64,000 bases of DNA from Tenacibaculum sp. M341 (GCF_004337695.1 NZ_SJXJ01000004.1:1-64000), one strand, 5' to 3'. Positions 26,327 to 34,583 are shown, counted from the stretch's first letter. Numbers and translations: made by a program. The notes: generated by a model from the letters alone, not told the origin.

Positions 26327-27523
26327 ATGAAGAAAGAAGATTTCTTAACCGACGATTTTTTAAAACAGTTCAAGACAGGTGAAGAGCTGAATAATTTTCT
26401 CAAGTCCATTCAAAAACGAGGCATTGAAAAAATTTTAGAAGGCGAATTAGATGCTCATTTAGATTATGACAAAAATCAAACTTCTAACAACACTAATTCA
26501 AGAAATGGTTATGCTAATAAAACGGTAAAAACTTCTCATGGAATAACCGAAATAAAAGTTCCTAGAGATCGTGATGCCAGTTTTAATCCTATGTTAGTTC
26601 CTAAGCGTAAAAACATGGTTGATGGTATTGAGAATGTCATTATTAGCCTCTATGCAAAGGGAATGAGTAATTCGGATATTTAAGAACAAATCCGCGAAGT
26701 CTATAATTTTGATATTTCTACTTCTACCATATCAAGAATTACAGATCGTATTAGTAATGATATTGTAGCATGGCAAAATAGACCTTTAGAGCCCGTGTAT
26801 TTAATTACTTGGATGGATGGTATTGTCTTTAAAGTAAGGGAAAACTCTAAAGTGATAAATAAAACCATGTACATCGCTGTTGGGCTGCGTAGAGACGGCA
26901 AAAAAAAAGTCCTTGGCCTATGGCTAGGTAAAAATGAATCTGCTGCCTTTTAGATGAGTGTACTTACTGATATAAAAGCTCGTGGTGTGGAAGATTTACT
27001 GATCACAGCTACCGATAATCTTAACGGATTTACTCAAACTATTAGAAATGTATTCCCCGAATCGACTACTCAAATTTGTGTAGTACATCAAATTAGAAAC
27101 GCTAGCAGATATGTGGTATGGAAGGATAAAAAAGAGTTCTCAAAAGATATGAAGGAAATCTATAATGCCCCAACCAAAAATGCTGCCGAAGCTGCTTTAA
27201 ATGATTTTGCTAAAAAATGGGAATCTAAATATTCTTATGCTGTTAAAAGTTGGCGTGATAACTGGGATGAACTTACTGTATTTTACGACTTCCCTGTGGA
27301 AATTAGAAAGATTATTTACACCACTAATCTCATTGAAAATCTAAATGGTAAAATCAGAAAATACACTAAAAACAAGCTCTCATTCCCAACTGATAATGCA
27401 GTAATGAAATCTACGTTTCTAGCTTTGAGAGAATCAACTAAAAAATGGACAATGCCCATTAGAAACTGGGGAATAATTTTAAATCAATTTTTAACTATAT
27501 TTGAAGAAAGGGTTCAACTCTAA
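26327..27523 (+). pseudogene. IS256-family transposase with two nonsense codons
   Basis: One continuous frame of 398 sense codons plus two internal stops: TAA at 26681-26683 (expected Glu before EQIREVY) and TAG at 26951-26953 (expected Trp before MSVLTD). The mutator-type DDE residues are visible: Asp in TWMDG, Asp in TATDN and Glu in NLIENLN. Both stops are single-base changes from the family sequence, so the gene died by point mutation. The remaining sequence is well preserved, so inactivation was recent. Confidence 0.88.
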
Positions 27524-27573
27524 AAAAAAGCCAAACCCTTTATATTTTAAACTTACACACTTTACGGGATAGT

Positions 27574-27686
27574 GTCATTGAAAAGGCGACAAGAGATAAT
27601 AAAATTAAAACTTGAATAATATAATCAAAGATTTTTCCTTTTTTTGATGTGTTATCTTCGATTATTACTCGTAGTTTATCTTTCAT
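27574..27686 (-). pseudogene. 5' fragment of a voltage-gated ion-channel gene
   Basis: ATG at 27686 opens a frame beginning KDKLRVIIEDNTSKKGKIFD, then YIIQVLILLSLVAFS. This is the typical cytoplasmic start and first membrane helix of bacterial voltage-gated potassium-channel-like transporters. After about 37 codons it runs into the IS256 element, and the rest of the gene is not found on the other side. The fragment starts 20 bases after a GCACAACG core, as a cassette gene would. Confidence 0.65.
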
Positions 27687-27705
27687 TTATTTTGTTCTTA
27701 ATTAA

Positions 27706-27752
27706 GCACAACGGTTAGTATATAGCGCGTTTTAATGCGCTATATACAGTGT
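27706..27752 (-). repeat. attC-like site (part 1), interrupted by intron 2
   Basis: Core GCACAACGG at 27706-27714, then a perfect 11-bp stem GTATATAGCGC/GCGCTATATAC (27718-27728 with 27737-27747) with an 8-base loop. The 5' exon ends GTGT at 27752. With part 2 (29625-29645, starting TGTAAAACG) the rebuilt site pairs ACAAC with GTTGT at its ends and has four extra unpaired bases on one side, the typical attC asymmetry. Confidence 0.65.
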
Positions 27753-28263
27753 GTGTGCCTTGAATGGTAAATATAGTTAAAATATGACTATGATTTTTTT
27801 TAGAAGAATTAGCTAGAGGGTTGAAGTCCCTTATGGGTTGGAGTAACGTTCATAACCATTAGTAAGCCGCAAGCTGGTTTATCGTGAGGTATGCAGTGAA
27901 GTAAGCGGGACTACAAAAGTCGGTACTGACGAACAGGAATCGTATATAGAGGCTAAAAGTATTAGGATAAGGTAGCACATCATACTAAGGTCCACAAGCA
28001 AAGGTATTTTTAGTAGATACGGCAGTGATTGACTGGAAGCTATTTATCTTACCGAGGGAGGTCTCCATAGCTACGAGTTTGCATAATGGAGAAGTCAGCA
28101 GACGCCATAGTACTTACAGGAAACGAGTTGTAATAAATATACATAGGTCTCACAAGTAAGGAAGGGCAGAACGTATTATCAAGTTCAGATTCGTATAGGA
28201 ATGTTTTTTTTTCATAGCCTATACTTAGAAGAACAAGAAGAGTAACAATTTAATTATTTAAAA

Positions 28264-29536
28264 ATGATAGCAAGCGTATTACATCCTCATAATTTAAGTA
28301 TTGCTCTAAAGCGTGTGATAACTAATGGAGGAGTTTCAGGTATTGATGGCATGAATGTTTCAGATCTAAAAAGATATTCTATAAAATATCGAACAGATCT
28401 GGTAAACAGTATCTACACTCAGAAATACCGATGCTCAGCTATCAAAGGAATTAACATTCCAAAAGCCAGAGGCAAAACTCGGTTACTAGGTGTTCCTACT
28501 GTTATTGATAGATGGCTTCAACAGGCGGTAAATCAACAGCTATCTTTACACTTTGAAATAAACTTTGAAGGAGAAAGTTATGGTTTCCGTCCAAAGAAGA
28601 ATTTGCAACAAGCAGTTTTAAAAAGTCAATCTTATATAAATGAAGGATTCCAAGATATTGTAGATATTGATTTGAAGAGTTTCTTCGATGAAGTACCTCA
28701 TTACAAGGTGTTACAGTTAATTTATAACAAAATATCTTGTGATACTACCTTATGGTTGATTCGTAAGTGGATTCAAGCGGCAATAGTGATAAATGATCGT
28801 TTGTATAAACGAAGAAAAGGTTTACCTCAAGGTAGTCCTTTAAGTCCATTATTGTCTAATATATTACTAGATCAACTAGATAAATGTCTCAAAAACAAGG
28901 GGTATAATTTTGTTCGTTATGCAGATGATTTTAGTATTTATACAAAAAGTAAATCATTAGCACGTAAAATAGGGAATGAGGTTTATGTCTTTTTACGAGA
29001 TCATCTAGACTTACCAATAAATAAGTCTAAAAGTGGAATTCGTCGTCCTATAAATTTTACAATATTAGGTTATGGATTCACGGCTATTTATAAAAAAGGG
29101 AAGTAAAGGTAAATATCAACTTATAGCAAGCAAGTCTTCTTGGGTATCGTTGAAACGCAAGTTAAAATACGTTACCAAGAAAACCTTACCATTAAAAGTA
29201 AACGAACGTTTGTTTCGATTACGGCAAGCTTACGAAGGTTGGATTTACAATTATCGCTTAGGTAGTATAGGAAGTAAGTTAAAGAAATTAGATGATTGGC
29301 TACGAAACCGTCTTAGATATTGTATTTGGCACGATTGGGAAAAACCAGAACGTAAACGTAAAAATTTGATACGTTTAGGAATCAATCCAAGACAAGCTTA
29401 TAGCTGGAGCCGAACTCGTATGGGAGGTTGGTCAGTTGCTCAATCTCCAATTTTAGGTACTACTATTACTTTAAGTAGATTAAGCCAAAAAGGTTATAAA
29501 AGTATGTTTTCTTATTATAATAAAGTAAAATTCTGA
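28264..29536 (+). pseudogene. Group II intron RT/maturase with one frameshift
   Basis: The first part (28264-29106, 280 aa) has the RT domain with SYGFRP, LPQGSPLSPLL and YADDF. The second part (frame of 29072-29536) has the class C maturase (domain X) end with LDDWLRNRLR, WHDWEKP, WSRTRMGGW and SPILG. The two join if one base is removed from the run of six A and three G at 29092-29100. The joined protein would be about 424 residues, normal for class C. A homopolymer sequencing error is as likely as a true mutation. Confidence 0.85.
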
Positions 29537-29544
29537 TAATACGA

Positions 29545-29577
29545 ACCGCCCAGTACGAGACCCGTACGCTGGGTGGT
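29545..29577 (+). ncRNA. Domain V of group IIC intron 2
   Basis: A hairpin with arms 29545-29557 and 29562-29577, a 4-base loop AGAC region and the two-base bulge GC at 29568-29569. The lower stem contains the catalytic triad CGC (29547-29549) found in class C introns. Domain VI follows and ends at CTACTCGAT. Confidence 0.75.
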
Positions 29578-29624
29578 GTGAGAGGCGCACTCTTCTCAAT
29601 CAAGGGAAGAGCCGTCTACTCGAT

Positions 29625-29645
29625 TGTAAAACGTTTTATGTTAAC
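29625..29645 (-). repeat. attC-like site (part 2)
   Basis: The 3' exon of intron 2. It contains a short perfect palindrome AAAACGTTTT (29628-29637) and the TAA stop of the cytochrome b561-like gene (29641-29643) on the minus strand, so again the cassette stop lies in or next to the site. Confidence 0.55.
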
Positions 29646-30165
29646 TAATTCTTTTTAAAGTATTCTCTTTAGTCAAAAAGTAATGTTTTATCACTCCAAT
29701 TATATGTAATAACAATAAAATCATCATAATAGTTGCCAGAATATTATGACTTTTTAGGGAAAAAATTTCAGTTTTATTTTTGATTAATTCAGGAGAGTTA
29801 TTTATCAATGCATCTCCATAGCCACCAGTTATCATTATAGCTATTCCTGATAAGCCTATTCCTAAGAGAAGAAAGTAAAAAGCATTATGAATCAATATTG
29901 TTAACCTGTCATTTAATTTAGAGCCTGTTTTTAAATCTTCAGGTCTTTTATTTTTAAAAAATAATATACTTCTAATTATTGTAGCCAGAAAAACTATATT
30001 TCCTAATATTGCATGTACTTGTATTAAAGTCATTTTATCAGTAGGTTCAATTCCACTCATATATTTTCCCATTGGAAAAAGAAAAATAATTAGAATTGCA
30101 GTAAGCCAATGAATAATTATCACCTTTTTACTGTATTTTTCATTCAAATCATTTATTTGTCTCAT
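29641..30165 (-). CDS. Cytochrome b561-family membrane protein
   Basis: A 174-residue four-helix membrane protein of the prokaryotic cytochrome b561/YceJ family, which moves electrons between quinone and periplasmic acceptors. Hydrophobic segments lie at about 14-32, 51-68, 89-113 and 139-160. Candidate haem-ligand histidines are His19, His50 (QVHAILGN), His91 (IHNAF) and His148 (LLHIIG). Its ATG overlaps the end of the upstream DUF308-type gene by 17 bases, so the two are coupled. It is the last gene of a three-gene unit with an AraC regulator. Confidence 0.85.
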   Translation of the reverse strand: MRQINDLNEKYSKKVIIIHWLTAILIIFLFPMGKYMSGIEPTDKMTLIQVHAILGNIVFLATIIRSILFFKNKRPEDLKTGSKLNDRLTILIHNAFYFLLLGIGLSGIAIMITGGYGDALINNSPELIKNKTEIFSLKSHNILATIMMILLLLHIIGVIKHYFLTKENTLKRIS

Positions 30166-30688
30166 GTTTAACTTTTTTTAGTTTTAGAGAGAAAATAATT
30201 ATAGAAATTCCACTTAACAAAATTGAGATTCCAGCTAAGACAATTGCTTGTAATTCATCTGAAAATGTATACATCAATAAAACAAACGCAATTATAAGAT
30301 TTAAAATACCACTCAAAAACCTGTATATGATAACCTTCCAATTTATTTCTCTAGTATTTAAAGTTGTAAAGCCTAATGAGAATTCTATTAATCCGTGAAA
30401 TAATGTAAAAAAACAAATAACATGTAGAAAACTCTCTAAAGATTTGGATAAAAATGATAATAAAGCAAAAACAATAAAACCAATACCTTGTAATAGATGA
30501 TATTGTTTTGCTTTGTTATGATTGCTATTTGCTCTAGAATAGCTAATGGAGAATATTCCAGATAGTATTAATAGGATTGGAATTAAAATTTTTGATGTTT
30601 CAATTCCAATATTTTTAGCAGCAAGTATTGTAATTCCAACTAAACTAATAAATATCCCTGTAACTGTTAATTTTCTTAAATTATTCAT
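30149..30688 (-). CDS. HdeD/DUF308-type membrane protein
   Basis: A 179-residue protein with six hydrophobic segments. The general layout is that of HdeD-like (DUF308) proteins linked to acid resistance in E. coli. The match is to hydropathy and helix spacing more than to firm motifs, so the family name is tentative. It overlaps the following cytochrome gene and is preceded after 33 bases by the AraC gene. Confidence 0.65.
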   Translation of the reverse strand: MNNLRKLTVTGIFISLVGITILAAKNIGIETSKILIPILLILSGIFSISYSRANSNHNKAKQYHLLQGIGFIVFALLSFLSKSLESFLHVICFFTLFHGLIEFSLGFTTLNTREINWKVIIYRFLSGILNLIIAFVLLMYTFSDELQAIVLAGISILLSGISIIIFSLKLKKVKHETNK

Positions 30689-30721
30689 AAGTATGTTAGT
30701 GCTTTAAAGTATAGCACAAAC

Positions 30722-31501
30722 TTATGTTTTATTAGTAAGCTGTAATTGTATAAATTGGTCGTTTTGACCCTCGTAAAGTTTTTGAGGAGTGGTTCCTGTT
30801 TGTTTTTTTATACTTTTTGAAAAATGAGATTGGTCGGTAAAATTTCCGTTAGGAAATAATTCCCCTTTACTAATTTGATTATATGTATCTGCAAATTTTA
30901 GAATATTAAGATATTCTTTAATTGAAACTCCTATATGTTTTTTTAAATATCTATTTATTTGACGTTGGCTCCAGTCAAGTTGATTAACAATTGAAGTAAC
31001 ATTATTTAAAGAGTATGTTGAGTAAATTAATTCTGAAAGTTTTTTCTTTTTTTGAGGTATTTTAGTTTTTATAGTATCAAAATTGGAGCAATTTTCTTTT
31101 ATGTGTTTAATAAAACCTTCTATGCTTTTTCCTGTAAATTGATTAATATTCCAAAATGTATAATCTAATTCTTCTCTATTATTTAAAAGAATACCAATCT
31201 TATGATTAAATATATACTCAGATGCGAGTAGTTTAAATTTTATAAGAAAAGTAGTAGAGTTGGCTGGTGTAGTGACTGGAATTGTTTTGTCAAAGAGTCC
31301 AACTAATTTTACTTGGTGTATATTTTTATTAACATAAATAACTATTAATTTGAAAAAACCGTCTGGAACTATAGAATAGTTAATAGGTGTGTTATTGTTG
31401 TTATTAAATAACCAAAAAGAATCAATAAATTGATATAAATTATCCTTAGGTATTAACATATCAACTCCTAATCCGGTATCATTAATCTTAAAAAGCTCCA
31501 T
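30722..31501 (-). CDS. AraC-family transcription regulator
   Basis: A 259-residue regulator. The N-terminal 1-150 is a DUF6597-like sensor domain (FIDSFWLF, YSIVPDGFFKLIV). The C-terminal 160-250 holds two helix-turn-helix units, the second with the AraC signature FTDQSHFSKSIKKQTGTTPQKL. It is the first gene of the unit with the DUF308-type and cytochrome b561 genes and probably controls them. The inducer is unknown. Confidence 0.88.
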   Translation of the reverse strand: MELFKINDTGLGVDMLIPKDNLYQFIDSFWLFNNNNNTPINYSIVPDGFFKLIVIYVNKNIHQVKLVGLFDKTIPVTTPANSTTFLIKFKLLASEYIFNHKIGILLNNREELDYTFWNINQFTGKSIEGFIKHIKENCSNFDTIKTKIPQKKKKLSELIYSTYSLNNVTSIVNQLDWSQRQINRYLKKHIGVSIKEYLNILKFADTYNQISKGELFPNGNFTDQSHFSKSIKKQTGTTPQKLYEGQNDQFIQLQLTNKT

Positions 31502-31570
31502 TATAGTTTTTTAAGCAAATTAAATTTTATAACATAAATTTCATTGTATAAAATGGACGTTTTTGACAAT

Positions 31571-31771
31571 GTTTTACAACGGTCAGTATAAGAAACGTAG
31601 GGCAGTTGATAAGCGATACGTTTCGGTTTGGTACTAAGCCAAATATAATATTTTGCTTTTATCTTTTTTGTTGAAAATGCCAATTTTTATATTTGGCGGG
31701 CTTTGTAAATATTCACAAACCTTTCGGTTTAGCACAAATGCCCTATGTTTTTTTATACCTTGTTATGTGCT
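31571..31771 (-). repeat. Large attC-like palindromic spacer
   Basis: Outer arms pair across about 200 bases: GTATAAGAAACGTAGGGCA (31586-31604 region) with TGCCCTATGTTTTTTTATAC (31739-31758 region). These are flanked by ACAAC on the left and GTTATGTGC on the right. Inside are further stems, GAAACGTA/TACGTTTC and GCCAAATATAA/TTATATTTGGC. The TAA stop of the Ada gene (31763-31765) lies within it. It is longer than most attC sites. Confidence 0.5.
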
Positions 31772-32821
31772 GGCATTATTCCGTTCGTGTTCAATCAACC
31801 ATTTTTTTCGTTCAATTCCTCCACCATACCCAGTCATTTTTCCGTCTTTTCCAATTACTCTATGACAAGGTATAATAATAGAAATTCTATTATAACCATT
31901 TGCTGATGCGACTGCTCTAATTGCTTTTGGGTTGTTGATTTTTTCTGCTTGGTTTTGATAGGTTGTCGTTGTTCCGTATTCTATTTGTTGTAAACAGTAC
32001 CAAACTGAATTTTGAAAATCAGTACCTGGTGTTTCAAGTTTTACATCAAATTTTTTTCTTGTACCCTCAAAGTATTCCTTAATCTCTTTTTTGACTTGCT
32101 TTATATGCTCGTTCTCACCAGAAATAATATTAGCTTTTAGTAATTTTTGTAAGTCCTTAAATTCTGTTTCAAGCATTCTTCTGTCAACAAATTCAAGTAA
32201 ACAAACTCCGTTTTCAGTTGAGCAAACAAACATTGGTCCCAATGGTGTTGTCAGGCGATTTATGAGAATTAGATTTTCTCCTTTACTTTGTTTAGGTGAC
32301 TTGCCTATAAGTTTTTTAAAAGTATAGCCAAATCCACTTAGTGATTCATAACCTGTGTCTATAGCAGTATGTGTAGTGTTTTTTCCAAGTTTTAATTCTT
32401 GAAAGGCATTATTTATTCTATACATTCTTTGGTAAGCTTGAAAAGTCATACCATAATTTTTTTTAAACCATCTTCTTACAATTTCTGGACTAATACCTTT
32501 TTGTCTTAATTGATAATCTGTTATTTTCTTCTTGGGATTTTCTTTAATTAATTTGATTGCATTTTCGACTTGCTCTGGTGCTTGATTTGCATTTTCTGTT
32601 GGTTTACAAATCTTACAAGGTCTATAGCCATTATCTAAGGCGTCTTTAAATGTAGTATAAAATTCAACGTTTTCTTTTTTTGGTTTGCGTGCTCTACAAG
32701 TAGCAATACAAAAAACCAATGTAGTTTTTACACCAACAAAAAAGATTCCAACGAAATTTTGTTTTCTTTCTAATAAAGCTTGATAGTATGTTTCTATTTT
32801 TTTGTTGTCTGTAACTAACAT
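31763..32821 (-). CDS. ada: Ada-type DNA alkylation repair protein and regulator
   Basis: A 352-residue three-domain protein. The N-terminal zinc domain has Cys38, Cys42, Cys69 and Cys72 (FCIATC, YRPCKIC), where Cys38 accepts methyl from phosphotriesters. An AraC-type helix-turn-helix covers about 85-178. The C-terminal O6-methylguanine transferase has the motif IPCHRVIG with acceptor Cys319. The architecture equals E. coli Ada, which senses methyl damage and switches on its own regulon. The start codon directly follows the stop of the PEP-mutase-like gene, so both are made from one transcript. Confidence 0.92.
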   Translation of the reverse strand: MLVTDNKKIETYYQALLERKQNFVGIFFVGVKTTLVFCIATCRARKPKKENVEFYTTFKDALDNGYRPCKICKPTENANQAPEQVENAIKLIKENPKKKITDYQLRQKGISPEIVRRWFKKNYGMTFQAYQRMYRINNAFQELKLGKNTTHTAIDTGYESLSGFGYTFKKLIGKSPKQSKGENLILINRLTTPLGPMFVCSTENGVCLLEFVDRRMLETEFKDLQKLLKANIISGENEHIKQVKKEIKEYFEGTRKKFDVKLETPGTDFQNSVWYCLQQIEYGTTTTYQNQAEKINNPKAIRAVASANGYNRISIIIPCHRVIGKDGKMTGYGGGIERKKWLIEHERNNAST

Positions 32822-33577
32822 TTAAAAAATTGAATTAAATGATTCTTGGTTTAATATTACTTTTGTTATTTTTTCAAATTGATTGTACATTTTATCAAAA
32901 ATAAAATTCCCCATACTTATTCGTTTTACACCTAACTCTGTTAATTTGTCAAAACTTGGAAGGTTAGGCATACACATTACATTAATTGGCAATTTTGTGC
33001 AATTTACAATTTCTTTAATGTCGTTTTCTTTCTCAATACAAGGAACGAAAATTCCATTTGCTCCAGCATTTTGATAAAGTTGAATTCTTTTTTTTGTTTC
33101 TTCAATTACATTTTCTTGAAGCAGGATAAATGTATCTGTTCTCACATTTATAAAAACACCAACATTTTCCTTTTCCAATTCTTCCTTTATTTCTTTGAGT
33201 GTCTTTGCGAAGTCATTAGCGTTTAATAAAATCCGTTTTTCGCTAACAACACTATCTTCGATATTAATTCCAACAGCTCCTAATTTTGCTAATCTTTTAA
33301 TGTGATTAACGATTTCTTTTGGTTTGCGACTATATCCCGATTCCAAATCAACTGACAAAGGTAAATTTGTGTTTATGGCAATCCGCTTTACGAAATATTC
33401 CAATTCAGAAAATTCCATTTCTTCGCCATCGTTATATCCTAAAATTGATGCAATTGCTGAACTCGAAGTTCCAATTGCTTGAAAATTTAATTTTTCGGCT
33501 GTTTTTGTACTTGGTACATCCCAAACATTTCCGATTAATAATGGTTTATCTTGATTATGTAAGTTTTTAAATTCCAT
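32822..33577 (-). CDS. Isocitrate lyase/PEP mutase superfamily enzyme
   Basis: The start is taken at the ATG at 33577 (MEFKNLHNQDKPLLIGNVWD), the usual beginning of this family. Upstream in-frame codons run through a hairpin and are not coding. The 251-residue TIM-barrel shows GNVWDV, SSSAIASILGYNDGE and LSVDLESGY, then VGINIEDSV. Family members cleave or form C-C or C-P bonds next to a carboxylate with Mg2+. This subgroup (oxaloacetate decarboxylase or 2-methylisocitrate lyase-like) has no fixed substrate. Its pairing with Ada in one unit is unusual. Confidence 0.85.
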   Translation of the reverse strand: MEFKNLHNQDKPLLIGNVWDVPSTKTAEKLNFQAIGTSSSAIASILGYNDGEEMEFSELEYFVKRIAINTNLPLSVDLESGYSRKPKEIVNHIKRLAKLGAVGINIEDSVVSEKRILLNANDFAKTLKEIKEELEKENVGVFINVRTDTFILLQENVIEETKKRIQLYQNAGANGIFVPCIEKENDIKEIVNCTKLPINVMCMPNLPSFDKLTELGVKRISMGNFIFDKMYNQFEKITKVILNQESFNSIF

Positions 33578-33657
33578 CTTTTTATGTTTTGATGCAAAAA
33601 AACTATTATGAAATTTAATCAGCAACCGAAAATTGGACGAGTATTTTTTTTCCCTTG

Positions 33658-33703
33658 CACATAACGTAGGGCTAAACACAATTGTGTTTATTCCCGTTAT
33701 GTA
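33658..33703 (-). repeat. Hairpin with ATAAC/GTTAT ends, attC-like
   Basis: CATAACG (33660-33666) pairs with CGTTATG (33695-33701). GGG pairs with CCC, and the centre AAACACAATTGTGTTT is a perfect palindrome. Small unequal spacers separate the paired blocks. It lies upstream of the PEP-mutase-like gene, where the site of a preceding cassette would be. Confidence 0.55.
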
Positions 33704-33721
33704 TAGATCAAAAATACTCAT

Positions 33722-34170
33722 ATATATTATAAATCTAAAGGGTTTTTAATATTGTTGAAGTTTTTAGTGGCAATATGTGTATATATTTCAGTAGTTTTTG
33801 TTAATTTTCATGAGACCAAAGTAAAATGCTCCTTTTTTGTTAGCTGAATATTATACGTATATTATTCGAATAATATACTGTTATAGAATTGGAGGTAATA
33901 CATTGTTTATCATGTAAAAAGGATCTTTAAGGAAAGTCTAATAATGAAATGTAATATGTATTATAAAAGCACAAAAAGTAAAGGCAAAAACATAAAAAGT
34001 TAAACGTTGAAAATAGCATATAAATTAAAGATTTTAACACAGTAGTGTCATGAACAGATTGCAGTAAAAAGAAAGACAAAACATTATTTTAAACACAAAA
34101 CAACTGCAGTAGTAACAGTAAAAATCAGCAAAAAACGGTTATTAAAAAATAAGCTTAGCTTTTATTTTTT
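33722..34170. other. Non-coding DNA at the right edge of the island
   Basis: About 450 bases with no supported gene on either strand, very AT-rich, with several A-runs. I see no terminator or clear promoter. Confidence 0.4.
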
Positions 34171-34290
34171 GCAAAGTTGCGGTTTGGTAAGCGCAAAGTT
34201 ACTTTTAGTTGGTTGCAGCTTTGCAGTTGGTGAAGTGCAAAGCTGCGGTTACACAAGAGCAAAGCTGCAAAAAAAAATTGCAGCAGCAGC
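34171..34290. repeat. Five 10-bp motifs at an exact 22-base period
   Basis: Copies of GCAAAG(C/T)T(G/A)C start at 34171, 34193, 34237 and 34259. The reverse complement GCAGCTTTGC starts at 34215, exactly on the same 22-base grid. The bases between them are less conserved. A period of 22 is two helical turns and not a multiple of three, so this is a DNA-level or RNA-level pattern rather than coding. Options are an iteron-like or operator array, or a structured RNA. Confidence 0.75.
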
Positions 34291-34310
34291 ATTTTTGACA
34301 AAAAAGCACA

Positions 34311-34346
34311 AAAAAACCTCAGTAATACCAAAGTATTATTGAGGTT
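34311..34346 (-). terminator. Rho-independent terminator, minus strand
   Basis: A 14-bp stem (34315-34328 with 34333-34346, one wobble pair) with loop CAAA is followed on the minus strand by seven T. It implies a minus-strand transcript coming from between 34346 and 34966. Confidence 0.8.
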
Positions 34347-34379
34347 GTATGTTTTAAAAAGTTGTAAAAACTAGTTACA

Positions 34380-34523
34380 CTAATTTATATTCAACGTTTT
34401 TTTGGACAAGACATTTCTAATAGCATGTAAATGATGTTTTTTAGGAGCGATAATGTTTTGCGTATTGATCTTTTGAATTCTTTTAATATTAAGCATAATT
34501 TTTTTGTTTTGCGTAGTAAACAT
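34380..34523 (-). CDS. Possible 47-residue basic peptide
   Basis: ATG at 34523 and TAG at 34380 enclose 47 codons. The peptide is rich in Lys, Asn, Ile and His (for example APKKHHLHAIRN) and has no membrane segment. A second in-frame ATG lies nine codons in. A strong minus-strand terminator follows 34 bases after the stop, and a TATCTTTG element (34584-34591) lies upstream. The case for a gene rests on this context only. The transcript might also be a non-coding RNA. Confidence 0.35.
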   Translation of the reverse strand: MFTTQNKKIMLNIKRIQKINTQNIIAPKKHHLHAIRNVLSKKTLNIN

Positions 34524-34583
34524 ATGTTAACCACAAGTGAACTTTTTATTGATAGCTATTTTTATACAGTATGGCTTTTGAGT

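Larger units (their letters stand above)
26243..27573 (+). mobile_element. IS256-family insertion sequence, inactivated
   Basis: The two ends are imperfect inverted repeats of about 30 bp. The left one contains AAGTGTGTAAAGTTTAAAATA (in part) around 26253-26272 and the right one its complement around 27541-27565. Between them lies one transposase frame broken by two stop codons. The right end lies inside an ion-channel gene fragment. Exact ends and target duplication could not be fixed by eye, so the limits may be off by several bases. Confidence 0.8.
27753..29624 (+). mobile_element. Group IIC intron, copy 2, full length
   Basis: 1872 bases from GTGTGCC to CTACTCGAT. It has a structured 5' region (27753-28263), an RT/maturase frame without an HNH endonuclease (a feature of class C), and a complete domain V and VI at the 3' end. 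The insertion point GTGT/TGTAAAACG within an attC-like palindrome and its orientation opposite to the cassette genes match IIC-attC introns. The RNA may still be able to splice if RT protein is supplied in trans, because its own RT gene is frameshifted. Confidence 0.88.

Noticed and set aside
29088..29106. Programmed ribosomal frameshift in the intron RT
   Set aside because: The join needs a +1 shift, while an A-run of this type would favour -1 slippage. Mutation or a sequencing error is simpler.
29072..29536. Separate small protein downstream of the reverse transcriptase
   Set aside because: Its sequence is the maturase end of the same RT, offset by one base in a homopolymer run.
33578..33721. 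In-frame 48-codon N-terminal extension of the PEP-mutase-like protein
   Set aside because: It passes through the hairpin 33658-33703, and the family usually begins at the internal MEFKNLHNQ start.
34171..34290. CRISPR array
   Set aside because: Repeats of 10 bp at a 22-base period, with one inverted unit, do not have the repeat and spacer lengths of a CRISPR, and no cas genes are present.
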